A DNA stretch of 10,419 bases from Lentimicrobium sp. (GTDB lineage: Bacteria > Bacteroidota > Bacteroidia > Flavobacteriales > Flavobacteriaceae), in assembly GCA_022758945.1 (NCBI GenBank), contig JAEMQE010000125.1:1-10419 (forward strand). Direction: 5' to 3'. Shown piece after piece: positions 6,802 to 10,419 of the stretch. Position 1 is the first letter of the stretch. Every line of letters starts with the position of its first letter. The notes beneath the pieces were generated by a model. The model saw only the letters and a program-made list of their open reading frames with translations. It was not told the DNA's origin and ran no database searches. Position numbers and translations under genes: made by a program.

Positions 6802-7194
6802 TTATGGGGTTTCTAAAACACACTGATCCATTTTTAACTCTTCCACCAAAGCATCATATCCTATAAAACGTCCTTTAATTTTTATTTTGGATCCAAGTTT
6901 AAGATTTTTAGGAACTCCATCCTTAAATGTTGCAAATAATTTATCATTAATAACAATTGATTTTGTTGCAATATCAATGTTTGATAAATCGCCAGTAACC
7001 TCAATTGTTTTATCTAAGTATTTTGAATTAGCACTATTTTCATTTGCTTGAAACTCCGAAAAAATTTGGGTTGTAGCTATAGTATAACTTTCTTTCTCGG
7101 TGGCTATATCCCGATGATCTTTATAGGTATAAAGACAAGTCCCTATCACAACTATAATTACTAAAAAAAAGAATAATATTACTTTTCTTTTCAT
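6802..7194 (-). CDS. Membrane-anchored OB-fold protein (tRNA_anti-like domain)
   Basis: A protein of 130 residues and the first gene of the minus-strand operon. An N-terminal hydrophobic segment (about 4-22) ends in IGTC. This may be a lipobox with an atypical Thr before Cys20, or a plain membrane anchor. The domain at about 40-130 has the pattern of small exported OB-fold proteins of Bacteroidota described as tRNA_anti-like: helix IFSEFQANENSANSKYLDK, strand TIEVTGDLSNID, IVINDKLFATF, LKLGSKIKIKGRFIGYD, and a final DQCVLE with Cys125. Despite the domain name, an exported OB-fold of this size is unlikely to bind tRNA; its ligand is unknown. A -7 element lies 20 bases upstream. Confidence 0.82.
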   Translation of the reverse strand: MKRKVILFFFLVIIVVIGTCLYTYKDHRDIATEKESYTIATTQIFSEFQANENSANSKYLDKTIEVTGDLSNIDIATKSIVINDKLFATFKDGVPKNLKLGSKIKIKGRFIGYDALVEELKMDQCVLETP

Positions 7195-7213
7195 TTATTT
7201 AGACTTGATAAAG

Positions 7214-7221
7214 CAAATTTA
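7214..7221 (-). promoter_or_regulatory. -7 element of the OB-fold/ankyrin/DOMON/DUF5777 operon
   Basis: Read on the minus strand, this is TAAATTTG, a full match to TAnnTTTG, giving a leader of about 13 bases before the ATG at 7194. I found no -33 TTG at 17-23 bases. The element overlaps the left arm of the palindrome at 7219-7237, so a protein bound there would block it or help it. Confidence 0.5.
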
Positions 7222-7237
7222 ACAAAATAATTGTTAA
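7219..7237. promoter_or_regulatory. Palindrome between divergent operons, candidate operator
   Basis: TTAACAA (7219-7225) and TTGTTAA (7231-7237) are exact inverse complements separated by 5 bases. The 19-bp dyad lies near the middle of the 85-bp gap. It touches the minus-strand -7 element and covers the plus-strand -33 TTG, the position expected of an operator serving both operons. The sequence is A/T-rich, so a chance origin is possible. Confidence 0.45.
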
Positions 7238-7263
7238 TTAATCGTTTTTTAATTTTAAATTTA
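7231..7263 (+). promoter_or_regulatory. Promoter of the cytochrome c / YceI operon
   Basis: TTG at 7231-7233 and TAAATTTA at 7256-7263 are 22 bases apart, inside the 17-23 range reported for flavobacterial promoters. The last base of the -7 element is A, not G. The start would be near 7270, giving a leader of about 10 bases before the ATG at 7280. Confidence 0.4.
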
Positions 7264-7279
7264 ACACGTAAAAAATTGA

Positions 7280-7645
7280 ATGATGAAATCAAAAATATTC
7301 CCTGTCATCTCTATTTTATTCTTATTATTTGTAAGTTGCACAAACGATTCAGAGTCGGATTTAATGAATCCAAATTCTCCTGCCACAATAACTTATACCA
7401 ACTCTATAAAATCAATAATAGATAATAATTGTATTTTCTGTCACGGAACAATTCCTTCAAATGGAGCACCAATGTCGCTTACAACCTATCAGACCGTGAA
7501 AGATGCAGTGTTGAATAGAGGATTAATTGACCGAATTTCAAGAGCTCAGGATGCTGCAGGAATGATGCCATACGGAGGATCAAGATTACCGCAAAGCAAT
7601 ATAGATCAAGTTATAACCTGGAAAAATACTGGATTTACTGAATAA
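7280..7645 (+). CDS. Mono-heme cytochrome c lipoprotein
   Basis: An electron-transfer protein of 121 residues. The N-terminus is a lipoprotein signal ending LFVSC, with Cys20 as the lipidated residue, followed by an acidic linker (about 21-35). The heme is attached at CIFCH (51-55). GMMPYGG near 94-100 provides the likely distal Met ligand (Met96), in the Met-Pro setting usual for class I cytochromes c. The chain ends with a typical helix, SNIDQVITWKNTGFTE. It should be anchored to an envelope membrane. Two in-frame ATGs (7280 and 7283) begin the gene, and either could be used. YceI follows after 17 bases, so the two are probably one transcript. The partners it exchanges electrons with are not known. 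Confidence 0.9.
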   Translation: MMKSKIFPVISILFLLFVSCTNDSESDLMNPNSPATITYTNSIKSIIDNNCIFCHGTIPSNGAPMSLTTYQTVKDAVLNRGLIDRISRAQDAAGMMPYGGSRLPQSNIDQVITWKNTGFTE

Positions 7646-7662
7646 TTAATTAGTATCTATAT

Positions 7663-8208
7663 ATGAAACAAATTATAGTATTATCTGCAATTTTGATTTT
7701 AATTGGATTCAAAACTTTTGGCCAAGACAAAAAAATCACTAAGACTGGCACAATTACATTTGAAGCTTCTGTCCCCTCATTTGAAGAAGTGAAAGCAAAG
7801 AACGAGGCCGTTACTTGTGTTTTAAACACTAAGACCGGTGAAATTGCAAGTTTAGTTTTAATGAAAGGATTTCGTTTTAAAATCGCTTTAATGGAAGAGC
7901 ATTTCAACGAGAACTATATAGAAAGCGACAAATATCCAAAAGCAACTTTCGAAGGGATAATTCAAGGATTCAACATAAACATCATCGGAACTTCGCCAAA
8001 AGAATTCAAAATGAATGGCAATTTGAAATTGCACGGAAAATCTAAAGAAATCAACACTACTATTACCATCAGAAAAGTGAATGATGGTTTAGAAATAATC
8101 GCTGATTTTAATGTAAATTCAGATGATTTCGATATTGAAATTTCAAAAATATTGACTAAAAAAGTGTCAAAAACAGTGAATATAAAAGCTAACTTTTTAG
8201 TAAAATAA
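7663..8208 (+). CDS. YceI-family lipid-binding protein
   Basis: An exported protein of 181 residues, the usual length for the family. YceI proteins form a lipocalin-like beta-barrel that binds polyisoprenoid compounds, including quinones, outside the cytoplasm. A signal peptide covers about 1-20 (ends KTFGQ). The barrel begins at TGTITFEASVPSFEEVKAKN (28-47). The family core FRFKIALMEEHFNENYIESDKYPKATFEG is at 70-98, and the second half is LKLHGKSKEINTTITIRK and FNVNSDDFDIEI. It follows the cytochrome c gene at 17 bases and converges with the oxidoreductase gene with only 2 bases between the stops. Carriage of a menaquinone-like lipid for the cytochrome is an attractive guess, not shown. Confidence 0.94.
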   Translation: MKQIIVLSAILILIGFKTFGQDKKITKTGTITFEASVPSFEEVKAKNEAVTCVLNTKTGEIASLVLMKGFRFKIALMEEHFNENYIESDKYPKATFEGIIQGFNINIIGTSPKEFKMNGNLKLHGKSKEINTTITIRKVNDGLEIIADFNVNSDDFDIEISKILTKKVSKTVNIKANFLVK

Positions 8209-8210
8209 TA

Positions 8211-9125
8211 CTATTTCTCCAAACAATCCCTAAGAGCATCCTCCAAAGTTGCAAATTGGAATGTAAACCCTAATTTTTCAATTTTTTCCGAAGAAACTCT
8301 CCTGCCTGTGAGTATAATTTTAGACATTTCACCCAATGCCATCTTTATCAAGAAGGCAGGAATATTGGGCAACCAAATGGAATATCCATAGATTTTTGCT
8401 AATGTTTTTGAAAATACAGCATTAGTCGTATTGTCATTAATTGCAGCATTATAAGCACCAGTCATTTCAGTATTTTTTATAGCTTCAAGATAAATTGAAC
8501 ACAGGTCATTAATATGGATCCACGGCATATATTGTTTCCCGGAACCAAGTACAGATCCCAATCGAAATTTAAAAACTGGAGTAAGTTTCTTTAAAAAACC
8601 ATCCTCTTTTCCGAGAACTAAACCCGTCCTAATTTTTACTGTGCGAATTCCTAAACGCTCAATAGTATCTGCAGAAGCTTCCCATTTTTGACACGTAATT
8701 CCCAAGAAATCATTGGCTGGCAAAGTATTTTCGTCACAAACTACCTCATCATTAACAGCTCCATAAATCCCTATTCCCGAAGCTGAAATAAAAGCTTCCG
8801 GCTTTTTGTCAGTCTTTTTCAAAACTTCGTAAATCAATTGGGTCGATTGCTCCCTGCTGTCAATAATTGCTGCTTTTCTTTTTGCAGTCCACCTCTCATC
8901 AGCAATGTTTTCGCCAGCTAAATGTATAATGAAATCAGCATTAAGAACCGCTTTCTCATCAATATAATTACCGGAAACGTCCCATTTATAATAGAAAACA
9001 TCAGTCTTATTCTGTTTATCACTTCTACTCAAAATTGAAACAGAATATCCATTAGCAATTAACAAATTAGTCAAATGCTTACCAACAAATCCTGAACCTC
9101 CACTTATTAATACATTTTTTTTCAT
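8211..9125 (-). CDS. TIGR01777-family NAD(P)-binding oxidoreductase / epimerase
   Basis: An extended short-chain dehydrogenase/reductase of 304 residues, the family's usual length. The nucleotide site is GGSGFVG at 9-15. HLAGENIADERW (68-79) and SASGIGIYG (114-122) are the signatures of the TIGR01777 group, which also includes YfcH. MPWIHINDLCSIYLEAI (near 205) and GAYNAAINDNTTNAVFSKTLAK are also typical. The C-terminal 50 residues match the DUF1731-type tail: LPNIPAFLIKMALGEMSKIILTGRRVSSEKIEKLGF. The substrate is unknown. Many genomes carry the gene as a housekeeping function, and older names such as cell division inhibitor SulA are not supported. The start is fixed by the Rossmann motif and by a promoter that ends only 7 bases before the ATG. 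Confidence 0.95.
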   Translation of the reverse strand: MKKNVLISGGSGFVGKHLTNLLIANGYSVSILSRSDKQNKTDVFYYKWDVSGNYIDEKAVLNADFIIHLAGENIADERWTAKRKAAIIDSREQSTQLIYEVLKKTDKKPEAFISASGIGIYGAVNDEVVCDENTLPANDFLGITCQKWEASADTIERLGIRTVKIRTGLVLGKEDGFLKKLTPVFKFRLGSVLGSGKQYMPWIHINDLCSIYLEAIKNTEMTGAYNAAINDNTTNAVFSKTLAKIYGYSIWLPNIPAFLIKMALGEMSKIILTGRRVSSEKIEKLGFTFQFATLEDALRDCLEK

Positions 9126-9132
9126 AATGATA

Positions 9133-9162
9133 CAAAGTTAATCATTTTATATGATATGCAAA
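9133..9162 (-). promoter_or_regulatory. Strong Bacteroidota promoter for the oxidoreductase, almost leaderless
   Basis: On the minus strand, TTTG (9162-9159), 18 bases and TAACTTTG (9140-9133) form a complete -33/-7 pair. The -7 element ends 7 bases before the ATG at 9125, so the mRNA should begin within a few bases of the start codon. It is the best promoter match in the window. Confidence 0.7.
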
Positions 9163-9178
9163 CATTAACATTTATTTT

Positions 9179-9208
9179 TGTTTAACTTTAATTAATTATT
9201 GTTAAACA
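9179..9208. promoter_or_regulatory. Inverted repeat upstream of the TetR-like gene, candidate autoregulatory operator
   Basis: TGTTTAAC (9179-9186) and GTTAAACA (9201-9208) are exact inverse complements around 14 A/T-only bases. The dyad ends 5 bases before the predicted -7 element of the TetR-like gene. Regulators of this family often bind palindromes near their own promoter, so autoregulation is the natural guess. The 14-base gap is on the long side. Confidence 0.4.
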
Positions 9209-9213
9209 TTACG

Positions 9214-9221
9214 TACCTTTA
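9214..9221 (+). promoter_or_regulatory. Candidate -7 element for the TetR-like / UbiB-like operon
   Basis: TACCTTTA matches seven of eight positions of TAnnTTTG and would give a leader of about 20 bases before the ATG at 9248. No TTG lies at the normal -33 spacing, consistent with a promoter that needs or is controlled by a regulator. Confidence 0.4.
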
Positions 9222-9247
9222 TCCCCTAATTTAAAATACATAAAAAA

Positions 9248-9907
9248 ATGGCAACTAAAAAAACAACAATTACAAGAGACAAAATAGTCTCAATGTACAT
9301 GAAATACAGATTGGAAAACAATGAAAAGCCTAGATCAGTATATCAATTTGCCAAAACAAATGGTTTTGATGAAACCATATTCTACACTTTTTTTGGCACC
9401 ATCGAAAGTGTCGAAAAAGAAATTTTCAAGATGTTTCTTGAAAAAACAGTAGAATTAATCCAAAAAGATCCTGCTTATGAAGCGTATGACATGAAAAGTA
9501 AAATGCTAAGTTTCTACTTTACATTTTTCGAATTATTGTCGGCAAATAGAAGTTATGTTGTTATGAGTTTAAAAGAACACCAGAACCAACTGAAAAATCT
9601 AATGCAACTATCGAACTTAAGAATAGGATTCAAAAACTACATCAGCGAAATTATTTCAGATGAAGTGAGAGTACAATATGAAAAATTACAGAATATCCAG
9701 GAAAAAGCCATTCAGGAAACGGCTTGGATTCAACTTTTAATGACACTTAAATTCTGGCTGGACGATGAATCCCCAGCTTTTGAAAAAACAGATATTTATA
9801 TAGAAAAATCAGTGAAAGCAACTTTTGAATTAATGAACATAGCTCCCATTGAGAGTTTAATCGATTTTGGAAAATTTATTTTCAAAGAAAAAATACACAA
9901 CAAATAA
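9248..9907 (+). CDS. TetR-family-like transcriptional regulator
   Basis: An all-helical protein of 219 residues with the TetR layout. A three-helix DNA-binding head covers about 8-55; its helix-turn-helix is near SVYQFAKTNGFDETIFYTFF (30-49). A larger helical ligand/dimer domain follows (about 65-215). TetR heads normally have a YxxF motif after the turn, and FYTFFG plays that part here. From general knowledge, flavobacteria often encode such a regulator just ahead of an AarF/UbiB-like kinase gene, as seen here. The stop overlaps the next start (TAATG). The ligand is unknown; a lipid or quinone-related signal would fit the partner gene but is a guess. The ATG at 9248 is the first in frame after the promoter and starts the Lys/Thr-rich tail usual for the group. 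Confidence 0.87.
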   Translation: MATKKTTITRDKIVSMYMKYRLENNEKPRSVYQFAKTNGFDETIFYTFFGTIESVEKEIFKMFLEKTVELIQKDPAYEAYDMKSKMLSFYFTFFELLSANRSYVVMSLKEHQNQLKNLMQLSNLRIGFKNYISEIISDEVRVQYEKLQNIQEKAIQETAWIQLLMTLKFWLDDESPAFEKTDIYIEKSVKATFELMNIAPIESLIDFGKFIFKEKIHNK

Positions 9908-10386
9908 TGAAAACTATAGACTACATTCCTACTTCAAAAATTCAAAGAGCAACAAAACTGGTGCAAACTGGTGCAAAAGTGGGAGTAAATTATCTGAAAT
10001 ATTACGGTGAAAAAATGGTAAATCCAGAAATGAATCGTGATAAACTCAATGAAAATAATGCCGAAGATATTTATGACGGATTAAAAAGCCTCAAAGGAAG
10101 TGCGCTGAAAGTAGCGCAAATGCTGAGTATGGACAAGAGTTTTTTACCACAGGCTTATGTGGAGAAATTTTCATTGTCGCAGTTCTCAGTTCCGCCATTA
10201 TCGGCTCCTTTGGTTTTGAAAACGTTCAAGGCTAATTTTGGCAAATCTCCTTATGAAATCTTTGATGAATTCAATGCTAATTCTGTAAATGCTGCCAGTA
10301 TTGGACAAGTACATTTGGCTGTAATGGACAATAAAAAATTGGCTGTAAAAATTCAATATCCCGGTGTTGAACTAAACCTTCGGTAG
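9907..10386 (+). CDS. UbiB/AarF (ABC1)-like atypical kinase, N-terminal third; frame broken near window end
   Basis: The first 154 residues are a normal start for the UbiB/ABC1 atypical kinase family, which acts in quinone and lipid handling at membranes. Visible motifs are the K-x-x-Q segment LKGSALKVAQMLS (62-74; family form KxGQ, here with Ala), the segment VEKFSLSQFSVPPLSAPLV (85-103), the Ala-rich nucleotide loop AASIGQVH (129-136), and the ATP lysine in LAVKIQYPGV (145-154, Lys148). Family members run to about 430-550 residues, but here the frame leaves the family after YPGV and stops at 10384-10386 after only 159 residues. The catalytic loop and metal-binding motifs are absent. The cause may be a real frameshift or errors at a contig end (see findings). 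The start overlaps the TetR-like stop by one base, so the genes are coupled. Confidence 0.85.
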   Translation: MKTIDYIPTSKIQRATKLVQTGAKVGVNYLKYYGEKMVNPEMNRDKLNENNAEDIYDGLKSLKGSALKVAQMLSMDKSFLPQAYVEKFSLSQFSVPPLSAPLVLKTFKANFGKSPYEIFDEFNANSVNAASIGQVHLAVMDNKKLAVKIQYPGVELNLR

Positions 10387-10419
10387 CACTCGCGCTGATT
10401 TAGTACCTTTCAAAGATAA

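Noticed and set aside
6802..7194. A tRNA-binding role for the OB-fold protein based on the domain name
   Set aside because: The protein has a signal or anchor segment and sits in an operon of envelope proteins, so contact with tRNA is improbable.
10372..10419. Minus-strand frame reading LSLKGTKSARVLPKV, considered as the end of a transposase at an insertion boundary
   Set aside because: Fifteen codons are too few to identify, no terminal inverted repeat or target duplication can be seen, and a frameshifted UbiB segment explains the same bases better.

Overview
The window looks like chromosomal DNA from a Flavobacterium-like member of the Bacteroidota. It is AT-rich. Several upstream regions carry the Bacteroidota -7 element TAnnTTTG, and I see no clear Shine-Dalgarno sequences. 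One protein ends in a type IX secretion (T9SS) type A sorting domain, and most products resemble flavobacterial families. This assignment comes from sequence features and family knowledge; no database search was run.

Layout. (1) Positions 1-1974, minus strand: the N-terminal 658 codons of a type II (probably II-C) Cas9, cut by the left edge of the window. (2) 2068-2169, plus strand: a probable tracrRNA divergent from cas9, ending in a UUCG-capped intrinsic terminator. (3) 2260-2375: three 22-bp-spaced direct repeats and a promoter in front of a gene for a HU-like DNA-binding protein (2376-2765). (4) 2841-4564: rmuC, overlapping by ATGA a small membrane-anchored protein of unknown function. 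(5) 4613-8208: a divergent pair of operons. The minus arm, in transcription order, encodes an OB-fold protein, an exported ankyrin-repeat protein, a T9SS-exported DOMON-like protein and a DUF5777-type outer-membrane barrel. The plus arm encodes a mono-heme cytochrome c lipoprotein and a YceI-family protein. The 85-bp gap between the arms holds promoter-like elements and a perfect 7-5-7 palindrome. (6) 8211-9125, minus strand: a TIGR01777-type NAD(P)-binding oxidoreductase with a very good promoter that predicts an almost leaderless mRNA. (7) 9248-10386, plus strand: a TetR-like regulator overlapping the start of a UbiB/ABC1-kinase-like gene, whose frame breaks about 35 bases before the right edge of the window.

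How the parts fit. Cas9 and the tracrRNA belong to a CRISPR-Cas system whose cas1, cas2 and array should lie beyond the left edge. The six genes at 4613-8208 are nearly all predicted to be exported. They combine a c-type cytochrome, a putative heme-binding DOMON domain on the cell surface, an outer-membrane barrel and an isoprenoid-binding YceI fold. This suggests an envelope redox or heme/quinone module with a shared control region. It is the best candidate here for an under-described system, but its function is inference. The rest is ordinary flavobacterial housekeeping content.
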